Shown one piece after another: positions 29,334 through 44,200 of a stretch of DNA of 64,000 nt. The stretch covers positions 26,645,479 to 26,709,478 of the forward strand of contig CM049321.1 in NCBI GenBank assembly GCA_026874595.1. The letters run 5' to 3'. Position numbers and translations under genes: made by a program. Each line of letters begins with the position of its first letter. The first letter of the stretch is position 1. The notes below the pieces were generated by a model that ran no database searches, was not told the DNA's origin, and worked only from the letters and a program-made list of their open reading frames with translations. The DNA is from Sipunculus nudus. Lineage: Eukaryota; Annelida; Sipuncula; Golfingiida; Sipunculidae.

Positions 29334-32001
29334 TATATATATAATCTGATATACCTTTGTTAAAACATATTAATATTTTTATTAGTAATTGCTCATGACG
29401 TTCACAGAAATTGTATAAAAATATGCAGATAAGGCGAAGTTCACTTTACAGATAAATGATGGCTATGTGTTGATTTTGTTTCTTCAGTTCCACCAAAGAT
29501 TGAGTACGATGCCAAGTTGACACAACAGAAGCTGAATGAAGGCAAGACCCTTTCTCTGCCTGTCAGCATCACAGGTGTTCCAAAGCCTGAGGTGAAATGG
29601 TTCCTCAATGATGAACCATTCATCCCTGAGGGCAACAAGTCAATGGAAAGGAGAAATGGTCATGTGACCCTAAAGGTCAAGGACGTGGCAACACAGGAAT
29701 CAGGAACTTACAAAGTGGTGGCAGAGAATCCTGCCGGAACTGACAGCGCAGAGTTCACTGTAACAGTCAGCGGTAAGAGATATTACCCCAGTGACAAAAT
29801 TTTACGTTATCTGCAGAGTTGACTGTAACAGTCAGCAGTAAAAGATATTACCTGGTGACAAAATTTAACATTATCTGCAGAGTTCACTGTAACAGTCAGA
29901 GGTAAGAGATATTACTGCAGTGACAAAATTAACATAATCTTTTATTAAACATTACTAGTATGTCAGAAACAACACCAGGATTTATCTTAAACAATACACT
30001 TTCTATCAATTCAAATTTTGATATTGCTAATTTCTCCTAAAGCTATTGTAACTTTTCATTATTCTGTATTTCAGTGCAGACAGAAATAAAGTATTTTAAG
30101 ATGGCAGATTGTGGTATATGTTTGAAAGGACGGTTTGTACTTTACTTAGAAATTTTCATTGTTTCTCCAGGCAAACCTACCCCACCACAGAACTTGCAGG
30201 TGACAGAGGTATACAAGGACTATGTGGTCATCACCTGGGAAGCCCCTGTATCAGATGGAGGCTCTCCTATCACTGACTATGTCATCGAGAAACGTGACAT
30301 GAAACGCAGCTCATTCACCAGTGCTGGCACAGTTACTGGAGATACCTTCACTTTCAAGGCTGAGAAGCTGGTTGAGGGCAATGAATATCTCTTCCAGGTT
30401 TATGCCAGAAATAACATTGGTGACAGCGAGCCTGTCCAGACATCAGAACCTGTCAAAGCCTGCCTACCCTTTGGTGAGTGTGCACTTGAATGAAGTCTTT
30501 TGTGTTGTTCAAAATCAATGTATGTTATTCTTGATGGAAAAACCCATACAAATTGAGCAAATAAGCAGTTAGCACACAGCCATGAACACATACACAGACA
30601 CATATGTACTTAATATATATATATAAACAAATATTTAGCAGTTCACTGATATGTAGCAGATCACTGATAAATATGTTAGTGTGGAAACTACCAGAACTGT
30701 GCATGGAGTTGTTTTCCTTGACTTTCACCCAAGTTTTAAACTTGAGTTACACCAAAAAGCCAACCATTCAGTGTTTTTTTCTGTGTATAAAATGTCAGAT
30801 TAAAGGAAAATAAAGAAATAGTGGCCATATAATGATTTCAGTGTTATTCTAATCTGCCGCTCTTCTATGTCAGATGTTCCTGGCCCACCACAAAACCTGC
30901 AGGTCAGCGATATCACCAAGACGTCATGCACATTGACCTGGGAACCCCCGGCTTCAGACGGAGGATCACCATTGATTGGCTATTTCATCGAGAGGACCAT
31001 AGGCAAGACCTGGACCAGACTCAACAAGAATCCGCAGAGCCTGCGTACACTAGAACTAGATGACCTGAAAGAGGGGTCGACCTACAAGCTCCGCGTTATT
31101 GCAGTCAATGAGGCAGGCGAGGGTGAACCTGCAACAACTGGCAAGTTTGTGGCCAAGGATGACTTTGACAAACCAGGTAAAAATTATTTTTAATTAGTAT
31201 GATCAATATTGTCCTCTGTGATCTCACTTCACTTGTCATTTATGATGATGGTTATATAAAGGGTGGTGTGTCAATGGTGGATTAATAACCTCTTTTATAC
31301 TGCTCCTTTGTTTATGGTCATAATTTCAGTTCCCTACGATGGGTGAGAATGTTTGAGTTTTTAATTGTAACCTCATTATCTCATTCATCAGACAACCAAT
31401 ACCATGATTTTTAGTGTCAACCTATTTCCTGCTGAAAATTTGTGCATCACATTTTTGGCTTATATGTTGAGTCAGTCAAATAGTTTATGGAGCATTATAC
31501 GTGACCATATATTAAATTACAGGTAAACCTGGCACACCTGAAGTGACATCAATGGAACCAACCTCTGCCACCATCACCTGGACCACACCTGAGAGTGACG
31601 GTGGCGCCCCCATCACAAACTATCAGATAGAGAAGCGTATTGCAGGTGATAAGAAATGGAAGCTGGTCAACAGGGATGAAGTGGTACCAGACACTACCTA
31701 CACCATTGAAGGGCTTATTGAGGGCAAGGAGTATGAGTTCCGTGTTACAGCTGAAAACAAAGCCGGACTTGGACCTCCCTCAGGGCCATCAACACCTGCC
31801 AAATATGGTCAGTAGTCAATTTAGCTTTCAAAGATGTTAAATATAAAGTAGTTGTAAAAGATGAAGAATTATTGAGTGGATATAGAAAATAGCTTGAAAT
31901 TGAATATGTTTGTTCAATTCAGAAAGACATTGTTTGTACCTATATATGGGCACATTATAGCATTTTGGCTCCTTGAAAATTGTACAAGGTTTATTATCTT
32001 A

Positions 32002-32056
<55 letters not shown>

Positions 32057-32201
32057 GGTATAGCCGTGTTAGTTTGTAGTTGAAGCGAAGGTTGAGATAA
32101 ACAGTGACGCCTTTTAGATAGACTAACTAGTTTATTAACACACAAGTGTGTTAATAAACTAGTAAGTCTATCTAACAGATGTCACTGATTTTCTTAACCT
32201 T

Positions 32202-32272
<71 letters not shown>

Positions 32273-35200
32273 AAAACATTACTTAAATAAGGCTGAAGAA
32301 AAGACTGGTTCACTTTCTTCTCTTGCTGGTTCACTTTAGTTCTTGTAATTAATGCACTCATTGAGATAATTTCATTCATTAGGATAAAATGCATTAACCA
32401 ATTGTTATTTGCAGAGGAAACAGTTGAGTTTGTGCGTGAACTTCAAGATGTGACTTTGACTGAACTGGAAGTGACCGTGACCTTTGAATGTGAGGTCACA
32501 AAGGATGGTCTTCAGCCAGAATGGTTCAAGGGAGACAAACCAATCAGGCGTGATGTCAAGTATGACATCATCAGTGATGGGTGTATCCACCGCCTAGTGA
32601 TTGACAAGGCCACAGGAGAAGAAGAGGGTGACTACAAGGTTGTCTTCACGGAGCAAAAGTTGAAGTCAGCTGCCAAACTGTCTATCCAAGGTTAGTTATG
32701 TGATGTTCAGAACAGACTTTGCTGCAAAGGCTGTTAACTAGGAAAACAGTTACTTTGATAGATCTTTTACAGGTTTATGGTTTAATAGTTTTACCTGGCT
32801 GCTTTGCAGGTTGTATTTCATATTCTTATAGTTTATATTAAAAGAAAGAGTAAAAATGTAATAAGTAACTACAAGCTGAGGTCCTAATGGGATAAAGTAT
32901 ATTTAGCTGTAAAAATTATTGCTATTGATAGGAACTGGGGTAGTAAATTCACAATTGTAGCATGCTGTCATCTTCAAATAAGGTAGTTTTAATCAGTATT
33001 TTAAACTTTGTAAATCATCAAATGAATATTTGCTTCATGTTCTACTTTATACCCTGTGAATGACCTTTGATGTCAGAGTTTGATAATATTGTGTTCTGTT
33101 TTAGTTCCACCCTTCTTTGCCACTGACAAACTGGAGGACACTATCATCTTGAATGCTGGTCAGTCCACCATTGTGGAGGTGCCATTCAGAGGTAACCCAC
33201 AACCCAAGGTTACATGGACATACAATGATGGCAAACTACCAGACAAAAAGAGGACTAAAACAGAGACCATCTACAACATGTCCTGCCTGACCCTCACCAA
33301 GGTCATCCGCAAGGACTCTGGCAACTACAAGGTCAACCTTGAAAACCAGTTTGGAATCTTGGATATGACCTTCAAGGTCATTGTCAGAGGTTAGTGACAT
33401 TCAGATTATTCCTGAACAAGTAATATTCTCTACAAGAATTAGTTTCTCTTATTTTGGAATTATGATGGCAGTATTTATAATAATTGCCACTCTTGAAATC
33501 AGGTTTAAATTCCTGTAAGAAAAGCAAAGTGCTGTTCTTGACTGTATGGATTGATAATCATTGTTTTTGTACAGAAGTAACATGTATTTTAAGATACATG
33601 TGACTATCCTTATTTTTGTCAGCTGCTGCACCATTGTTTACAGGGAAATACACTTTTCCATATGACTTGATGTCACATATACCTGAGGTTAATTATCTCC
33701 TATTTATTTTACTGCAGATGTGCCAGGACCAATAGAGAACCTGAAGGTCAATGAGGTCACAGAGAATACCATCAGCTTAGTGTGGCTTCCACCGGAGGAT
33801 GACGGTGGCTGTGACATTGACTGCTATGTCATTGAGAAGGTGGAAGGCACGAAAAAGACATTTGGATCTGAAGGAAAGTGCCAGGAGCCGGAATATACTG
33901 CTACCAAACTTACTGAAGGCAAGGGGTACCGCTTCCGTGTGGCAGCAAAGAACGAGGTTGGAGTTGGACCATTTGTGGAAATGTCCAAGTCGGCTACACC
34001 AAAGTGTCCACACAGTAAGTTCTAATTAATTTATGCCTATATTTTGCATGTTTAGCCATGACTCTTCCTGTTATTACTGGTTGTCACAGGTTACTTTGGT
34101 TACTGTGCAATACACCTTATAAACTCATTGTCAAAATTTTAAAGTAATTTTATGCTCCTATTTACCAGTCTAATGTCTGTGGCCATGACTATACCTGGTA
34201 GTGCTGCAAGTCATAAGAGAAAGTTTATTACATTACATTGCTGGAAATGAAAATATTTAAATGCTTTTGTCTTTTGAACTGGCAGGTATCATTAAATGAT
34301 TGTACAAGATAACATACTGTGGAATTCAAAGATAATAAACCAAAAGCAGAATTTTATTGATTCTGAAAAGTAAAATTTTGTAAAACAAATATTTATTGAA
34401 TATGTTTTGTTCTGTCAGATCCACCAGGACCACCAACCTCTCTTGATGTGACCGATGTCTGCCGTGACAGTATGACATTGTCATGGCAACCACCTGAAGA
34501 GGACGGTGGCTCTCCCATCACAGGCTACACTGTTGAGCGCACAACCAAGGGTACATCCCGCTGGATCCGTGTGAACAAGGAGCCCACTGAGGAACTGACC
34601 TACCAAGTCAAGGAGCTGATCGAAGGCAATGAGTATCAGTTCCGTGTATTTGCTGAGAACAAGGTTGGACCTGGTCCCCCATGTGAGCCTTCCAAGCCTA
34701 TACTGGCCAAGGATCCGTGGGGTAAATATATTATTTTCAGTGTTTAAGATGTAATGTTGCATTTGTAAATAAAGAAACACATTCAACAGGGGATGTAACT
34801 GCTAACATTCTGTTGATAATGAACCAATATGCTCTTAGACCATTGTGATGCTGAGAATATATTATTTTGAATGGGTATGTTCATTATGCATAGATGTGTT
34901 GTTAATATATTGTAAACAGTTAATGAATAATGGTACATCAGAATGTCTCAGCTTTCTTTCATGATTAATTTAATTATTGATACAAGAGAAAAGATGGAAA
35001 TGGTGGAAGGGCATTATTTCACACCTTGTGGCCTATGTTCTGTGTGTGAATGGTTCATTTGAAAAAGTTTGCAAATATGCAGATGGTTGCTGAATAGTGA
35101 ATTATCAAGTTTTTTCATTGTGTTTTATAGATAAACCAGGCAAACCAGAACCACCAATGATTGGCAAGGTCACCAACTCATCTGTGGCATTGTCATGGGC

Positions 35201-38200
35201 ACCACCAGAATCAGATGGCGGAGCAGAGATATTCAACTACGTCATTGAGTACCGTCCTCAGGGTGCATTTAAATGGATTCAGGCCAACAAAGACCAAGTT
35301 CCCACCACCAGCTTTACAGTGTCTGGCCTTGACAAGGACCATGAGTACGAGTTCCGCATCGCTGCTGAGAACAAGGCTGGTGTTGGACCAGCTTCTGAAC
35401 CCAGTGCACCAGTCAAGGTTGCAGAGCCATTAGGTATTGAAAACCATTCCAAATTATTGAATGTATGAAAATGATATAATTAAGCCTTGATTTCTATAAT
35501 TTATAAACAGATCATATAAATTATTGTAGACCCAGAGACATGAAATAATGTTATATTGGTAACAGATTAAAATTTTGTATTTTAAAGCCCTTTCTCAGGC
35601 TAAACATGCAAGACAGGCATTGTAAAATCACAGTCGTGAAGCCCTTGTCTAAATTCAGTAGACAATTCCACTTTCTCAACTGGTCATTCACATACATTTG
35701 TTTTAATAACTGTTTGCCAGAAAAAAAAGACATTTAATCCTCTTCCAAAAGCTGGATACAGATTTACATCTGAGATGTCATTGATGCCAACTGGGCATAA
35801 GTTTCAATTTAGACCAGATACCACATTTGATTATGACAGATTGCACTGGAATATTGTATTGTTATTTCAGTTGGCTCTGCACCTGAAATAGTCTCTGACC
35901 TGACTGACCACATAGTTGTCACACCAGAGTCAGTCACTCTGGAATGTGAAGTCACACTTGGTGAACCTAAAGGCAAGATCCATTGGTACAAGGATGCTAA
36001 GGAGATCTATGCAGGCAAGAAATACGACATTGTTCTTGAAGATGGTCACGCCAAGCTGACCATTAAGGACACAGTCCTGGCTGATGCAGGGGCATACCGT
36101 GTGGAGGCAGCCAATAAACTAGGTCGTGTTGAGACCAGTGGTAAAGTCACTGTACACAGTAAGTGTCAATGTGGTGTTGTGCGAAAGCTACAATATGTCT
36201 ATAAAAATTACACTGATCAAGAGTACTTGGCTGAAAATTTATCATAACTTAGACAATATATCTGGTTGTATACATTATGTTTTTATTTAATTTTTTTTTA
36301 CTATTAATCTGACAGATATACAGAGTGGCAATATACACAGTGACAATATACACAGTGACAAAATATTTATGAGAATTTCATGTATATCCATGTAAGGAAC
36401 ATAACTTTGCTCATGTGAGACCCAACAGGACAGGTTGTATACATTATGGTAACTGTTTATTCATTTTCATGCAGACATATGTTTATTTTGACACATGTCA
36501 TATTTCTGGTTAATCAGGGTTGCAAGAGAGATTCTCTCTTTTCTTTAAATTTGATAAATAATTTGAGCAGCAGTAAATTTACTCCTTCTTGACACAAATG
36601 GAAGCACTGCTATGATGCTTGTTGTTTTCAACTTTACAGGTGCTCCCGAAATAACTTATGATGCCAAATACAAAGAAACACAGCAGCTGAAAGAAGGCAG
36701 TTCCCTAGTGATCAGTGTTAACATCGCCGGTACACCAAAACCAACCATCACCTGGTACCATGGTGATGATGAACTTGTGCCTGGCAAGAATGTCACAATA
36801 GAAACCAAAGAGAACTTCTCCCGCATCACAGTGAAGGGTGTGAGCACCAGTGATGCAGGAAACTACCGTGTTGTGGCAGAGAATCCTGTAGGAACTGCTG
36901 ATGCATCATTTGATGCTGTTGTAAAAGGTTTGTGTACAAGTTGGCTTATAATGTTATAGTTAAAATCATCAAGAAATGACTGAGGAATCAAAGTGACCAT
37001 AATAAACAAGGCTTAAAATGAACCTTGGCCCTGCTGTCAATAATATTACCAATTATGAAGTTCCTGTATGTCTTAACCTTTGACTTATTCATATCAGAAC
37101 ATATGTCAGAGCACTGATATAATAATGTTCAGTTGACTCGGGACTGTACATTTCTTCAAAGACTGTAATTAAACATTTTTAATTTTTAACGAGTTGTGAT
37201 CTTATTATTTAAACTAAAAATAAAATGATTATCAACATATTCACTTCTGTGTGCTAATACAGGCTTTGACATTGAACAACTGTTCTAAATCTTCTAATGC
37301 ATGAAATTGCCCTCAGTACTAACTTACGTTCTATGAATCGTCAGAAGTGGCTGATTAGTGATTCAAGCAGTGCCTTAAATTTGCTAGTTTATGAATAAAT
37401 AAAAAAAACAAAGTAAATTTTGGACAAGTGTTCTTTTTTGCAAACTTTACAGTCCAACCCTTATAAATTTCTAGTAAAGTAATCCCTGTATCAATCTCTG
37501 GATTTATTATTACTTGACTATATATCAAGCAGCTAAGTACAGCTTTAAACTACATCTTGTAGAGTGATGGTCACCATTGTCCTTTTCTATACAAGATCAC
37601 TATATGTCTTACAGGTAAGCCATCTCCTCCACGAAACCTCCATGTGACTGAGGTCAACAAGGACTATGTTGTCCTGGCCTGGGAGGCATCTGAGAGTGAC
37701 GGTGGATCCCCAATCACGGAATACGGCATTGAGAAGACTGGTGTTAAGCGTCTGAACTACACTAATGCTGGTCGTGTTCCTGCTGACACCTGTACTTTCA
37801 AGGTGCCTAACCTCGTAGAAGGCACAGAGTACTTGTTCCGGGTGTATGCTGAGAACAAACTTGGACAGAGTCAGCCAGTTGCTCTAGACAACCCAGTGAT
37901 GGCCAAACTTCCTTTTGGTATCTATCTCAAATATAACATCCTTCATTCTGAATTTAGGGTAAATCTTAAGTGATGTATAGGACAACATTTAGAAGTCTAT
38001 TCAAATTAAAAAATGAAACATGTCAAGAAGTCATCTTAATCATTTTTTTGGAAAATTTTGGCACTGTTAGCAGTGTATAAACATTGTATAAACAGAATGT
38101 AAAGCCTGCTTAAGACAACTGTGTAGTTACTGCAGATAAATTCCAAGTTTGTATGTGGTGCCAACAATGTCTTACTTTGTCTGTGTTATGTAACAATACT

Positions 38201-41200
38201 TCAAAACTACCAAAACATGTCATTTAATTCCACTTGTTTTTTTAGATCCACCAAGTCCACCACAGAATCTGACATTAGAAGACCTGACCAAGAAGACCTG
38301 CACCTTGACATGGGAACCACCAGAGACTGATGGAGGTTCTCCAATCATCGGCTACATCGTTGAGAAGAGTTCCGGTTACAGCAGCCGCTGGGTCAGGGTC
38401 ACCAAAGAACCTATCCCAGTGTGCACTGCTTCTTTTGATGATCTGTTGGAGGGAACGCAGTATGAATACCGTGTCTATGCTGTGAATGAAGCTGGTATGA
38501 GCAAACCATCTGAAACTACCGGCCTGTTCACTGCCAAGGACCCCTATGACAAACCAGGTAAACCAGGACAACCCAAGGTTTCTGATCTGACGAAGGATTC
38601 TGCGACGTTGACGTGGGATGCCCCAGACAGTGATGGAGGTGCTGAGATCGTCAACTATGTTGTGGAGATGAAGGAGACTGGTGATGTCAAATGGAAGAGG
38701 ATTAACAAGGACAACGTGCCAGACACCACCTTCCCAGTTACAGGGCTCAGAGAAGGCCACGAATACGAATTCCGTGTGACTGCTGAGAACAAGGCGGGTC
38801 TGGGTCCTGCTTCCCTCCCATCAAAACCTGTCAAATATGGTAGGTACACACACAATTTATATAAAACATCTTTACTATTGCTTCTTTGTATTTAAATGCT
38901 GTATAGACATGGTTTGATCTGAATGCCTTATCAGGTTTTTTTCGGTTTATATGTACCATACATGCAACTATCATTTGATGAAGTGAGAAAATAAAATGCC
39001 ATTACAATGTTGTTGGAAATACACTTCCGGTAACATTTATAGTAACAGTTCACATTATGTTGAATTTCATGCAACTTTGGAGTAATATTCTTTTCCTGTG
39101 CCAAAGTATCTGAAAAAGGTTTTTGCATTTGTTTCAAGTCATACATTTCTTCTCCTACAGTTGAGAAAATCAAAATCCTGCGAGAACTAGAGGACATCAA
39201 GGTCAAGGAGACAGGTGGTACCATCACCTTTGAATGCGAACTTTCCAAACCAAACCTGAAGGTTGAATGGTTCAAGGGTGACAAGCCTATTCGCTCTGAT
39301 GCCAAATACACTGTGTCTGTTGAGGGAACTGTTCAGCGCCTGACCATTGCCAAGGTCATGGGTGAGGATGCCAATGGATACAAGGCTGTTTTCAAGGATC
39401 TGTCAACTAAAGCCAAACTGTCTGTTGAAGGTAAGATTTACATTAAATATAACTGTCAAACTCAACTTAAATCAAACAGAGTTGATGGCTGTAAGCTTAA
39501 TATGGCTGCATAATAGTGATTTCTACAAAAGTATGGAATCATTGAAATTACTATGTGCATTCTTTTCTCTGTTTATAATTGCTTATTTGCATGGAAGTGA
39601 AAATATGAAAACAAAGTTAAAACAAAGTTTTGTGAAAATAAATTGAATGACCTTTCTTTATAAAAATGATATAAAGATGCAGAAAGTTTACTAAGCAGTG
39701 TTTACAACATCTGTTTACATAGTCTTCTCTGAGTTTCCATTAAATCAAGGAAGAGTATACAGACTTATTTCAGAGGTGTTGTAGGTGTAGGTAATGTGTG
39801 CTTCACATTTTTATTTATTTGTGAAATACATTTGGTTATATTTATATTTCAGTACCACCCTCATTTGGTCACCATGACTACCAGGACAAACTGGTGATGC
39901 ATGCAGGGTCATCAGCAGTTCTGGAAATCCCAATATCAGGCAGCCCTCAACCAAAGGCCACCTGGACATACAACAAGGGTGCTCCACTGCCGGATTCTAG
40001 ACGCTTCAAAGAAGAAACAATCAGGAACATGACAGCGCTTACAATCACCAAGATCCAGCGTCCTGAGGCTGGTGACTACAAGCTGGTGCTGGAGAATCCA
40101 TTTGGATCAGCTGTCTTCACTATCAAGATTATCGTCATAGGTCAGCTACCTTAAATATACAATATGTATTTATATAGACAGAGTAGCAATAAAACAACAT
40201 GCACTGCAGGGTCAGGCTTTCCTAATAGAAGGAAAAAAAGTATCGACTTTATCAGCATGGGAGAGATTCTAAGTGTGTAATACTATGTGGAATCATAAAT
40301 ATAGGGTATTGCACTTGTTATTGATGTTCTCTCAGTTGACAACATTGAGGTACTATTTAGAAAATTTGATGAAATATATAATAACCAGAAATGATTGCTT
40401 TAAATATTTTGGGTATGCGTTTTTGTGCTGCATAGTGATTCTATTATACCTAAATACAACTGAATTCTTTATTGGAATTGACAAATTTATTTACTTATTA
40501 AAACTTTGTTGAATCCAGTGTATTTCTGTAATAATTCAAAATGAAAGTAAAGGATACACTTTCAGCCATTTATTATCAATGTCATTTAATGATTTGTTTA
40601 TTCCAGACAAACCAGGCCCACCAAAGAACCTGAAGGTAACAGCTGTGACTGAGTCATCTGTGTCACTCAAGTGGGCGGCACCTGACAGTGATGGAGGAAG
40701 TGACATCACTGGTTATATCGTAGAGAAACAGGAAGCCAAGCGTCGCTCTTGGGAGCCTGCTGGCACTGTGGATAACCTGGAACAAACTGTTGATGGACTT
40801 ACTGAAGGACAGAAGTACAAGTTCCGTGTGGCTGCTGAAAATATGGTTGGCACCGGAAACTTTGTTGAACTTGCCCAGTCTGTCCTTGCAAAATCACAGC
40901 ATGGTAAGATTAATCTCTTTTCTTAATGGTTCATCACATATTTTAAGGGTGGACTTGTATTGTGATGTGTCATGCTTGACTTTTATGGAGCACACAGAAT
41001 TATGAAAACAAGATTAAGTCCCATGAGTACATAGTATTGAGTAACACTTTGTGGTAAAAATTTACATTTTGAGATTTTTTCAATAGTTCATCAGCTTATT
41101 TTTGAGTGTTGATGGTTAAAAATTTAATACTGAATTATCTATTCAATAAAGTGAGAGACAAGTTAATTTGTGCAAATGTCTCAATATTTGAAATTTAATA

Positions 41201-44200
41201 TTTTTGCACTTTTCTTGTACGAATTGGTTTTGTGCCATTCTGTTAATTTAAATGAATCAGATTTGAGCTTGAATGTAGGTTTATCTTTACAATAATAGCT
41301 GTTTAAATATGAGTAAAGATGTATACAATTTCTTTATATGGTTTTCTCAGTCATATATAGATGTTTATAAAAACCTTTTTTTCCAGAGCCACCTGGACCA
41401 CCATCAGCTCCTGAGGTGACTGATGTCACAAAGAGCTCCTGTGTGCTGACATGGACTCCACCAGAGAACGACGGTGGAACGCCAGTGATCGGGTACTATA
41501 TCGAGCGCCGTGCTGGCACCAGCACCCAGTGGGTCAACATTAACCCCCGCCAGCCACTGACTGACACAACCTTTAAGCTGACAGACCTGATTGAGGGCAC
41601 TGATTATGAGTTCAGAATCACTGCTGAGAACAAGATTGGTCCAGGCAAACCTGGCCCAGCATCTCAACCAATCAAGGCTAAAGACCCATGGGGTAAGAAC
41701 TTGTAATGCCTCAACTTTTCCTGTAAAACATGGTTGCAGACTTTGATTATATCATAGTGTTAAGTCATACTGTCCTTTGGCAAGTATCTTCTAGGTAGAG
41801 CTGATCTTGAGCATGGTAAACTAATATTTACTTTAAACTTTGTGGGCATTGTAGAGTGCTTAAATCATGAAAATACTACTGATTGCATAAAACTGTATGA
41901 ATCTTCAGAGTTATCAATTATGGAAGTACTTCTGTGACAGTTTTTTTTTCATTTCATAGTTTTAAAATAGATAAATAATAACCAAAATATAAAAAGGAGT
42001 AAAACTATTATGTTGTGTTAGGTTTCTTTTTCTAGCTTGTGCCATTTAAATTTAAATGTTCCTTTTCTCTTGTCAACAGAGAAGCCAGGGAAACCAGGCA
42101 TCCCAGAAATCAAATCCATCGACAAGAATAGTGCTGCCCTATCATGGACTCCTCCAGATTCTGATGGTGGCGCGGAAATTACCAATTATGTGATCGAGTA
42201 CCGCCCAGAAGGTGCCTACCAATGGGTGAGAGCCAACAAGAATGTGGCCGTACCAGAGACCAACTACACTGTGAAGGGACTTAAGGAGGACACCATCTAT
42301 GAGTTCCGTGTAGCTGCTGAGAACAAAGCTGGTGTCGGACCTTGCTCAGAAAGCACCATGCCAACCAAGGTCGAAGAGAAAATTGGTTAGTGACATTTCC
42401 TGAATTAGAGTTCATGAAAGTATTCACATGCCACATGTCTCTGCGGTTGTATAGAATATTTCATTCCAACATAGTTCAAATATGAAACATAACTGTGAAA
42501 TATATTTATTGGTATCTGCTTAGGGACTTTGAGTAGTTCATTTAAATAAATCATTTCAAAATACATAAACACTGTCATTACTGTGATTCTTTAAATTTAC
42601 TGGTAGGTTGCTTACAGATGGATAACTACAAATGAGAACAAATATTAAAAGAAAAAGTAAAGTTAATTGTGTAATTAATCCATGGATTGTTATTTACAGT
42701 GGGCAATGCTCCAGAGATAGTAGAGCCACTACAAGACACCACAGTTGTGAGCCCAGAAAAAGTGTTGTTGGAATGCCAGATTACTGCCTGCAAACCAGCC
42801 CCTACAGTCACCTGGTACAAGAACAACAAGGAACTCACCAAGGGCAAGAAGTACACATTCAGTCAGGTTGGAGACAAGGTTACTCTGGTCGTACCTAATG
42901 CTGAGCCCTCTGACACAGCCAATTACAGATGTGAAATAGCCAACAAACTTGGTCGTGTTGAAACAGAAGCCAAGCTTACTGTGCTTGGTAAGTGTACCTT
43001 TTTTTCCCTTTTTTACACTCACTTTACTTCTTTACTGACTCTGTTTTGATTCCTCAGTGATCACATACCAGCTAGATATCTGTTTCCTTCTTTCACGGTT
43101 TCTGGCTCCTTGGAGGTCATAGATACTGTTCCTGTTCTCTATAAAATACTGCTTTTTTTTAAGTGAAGACATTATTCTTTTGTGGAAATAACATCAGCAA
43201 ATTGAACCCATCTAGACCTGCTTCTTTATTATTGCAGCAAATCATACATGTGATAAGTTTTAGAAAACATATCATGAAATGACCATTTATATGGCTGTTC
43301 TATGTTCCATAAAACTGGAATATTAACATGAATTTCCTGTTAAGATGAAAAAGATGACTACAATGCAACAAATACAATGAGGACTTGTTTTTGAATATAT
43401 CACTTTATTAACATTTGTACATAAAAATTATCATGCAATCTCTTCATTGCATCTATACCCTGTCTTTTATAACCAATTAATGAAGTCAAGGCAAGAGACA
43501 TGGAAATCAGGTCAAGAGATATCAGGGATTTTTTTTATCAAATGCTGGGAAATCTGATATCATAAATCCAGTTATGTTTTGTTTTTGTACTTTGTCCCAG
43601 TAGTATTCCTGCTTTATTTTGTCTCTAATGATCCTACCATGTGGTGTAATGTAATTAACGATGCTGTTTGCCTGGTTCCAGTGAAACCTAAGGTTCAACC
43701 TGAGAAGAAAGTACAGAAGAAGCAGACCATCAAGGCGGGCACCTCCTTGTTCATCCCCGTCGCTGTGAGTGGCGTACCTGTCCCCAAGGTGACCTGGTAC
43801 AAGAACGACGAACCTCTTGATGCTGTCAAACCTGTCTTCATTGACACCTCAGAGAGACACTCCACTCTGCAGGTCAAGGGTACTGCTGTAGAACATGCAG
43901 GCACATACAAGGTGGTCGCAGAAAATGAGGCAGGCAGCGATTCTGCTGAATTTGAGATCACCATCCTTGGTAAGAATTTTAGATGATATTAGAGTGTGTA
44001 CAAATATGTCAAATCACTGTATTTATCAGCTAATCAAAATCAATATAGTGCAATCTTATAGAGTAAGCTAGTTGCTCTGTTTTTAAAACAGGGTATAGTA
44101 TAGAAGGACATAGCAGTATGTGTTCAGTATTCAGTACATAATACAAATGAGATACAAAGAAAGATAGAGCGCAACTTTATATGCCACGTTTAATGTAAAA

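Noticed and set aside
29752-29941. Regular short repeats at 29752, 50983 and 57180 as CRISPR-like arrays
   Set aside because: The units are contiguous, without unique spacers, in a eukaryotic intron and overlapping splice sites.
32088-32201. Intronic hairpin as a microRNA precursor
   Set aside because: The two-base loop and near-complete 56-base pairing between TA tracts fit a foldback element better; no evidence for a mature miRNA can be read from sequence alone.
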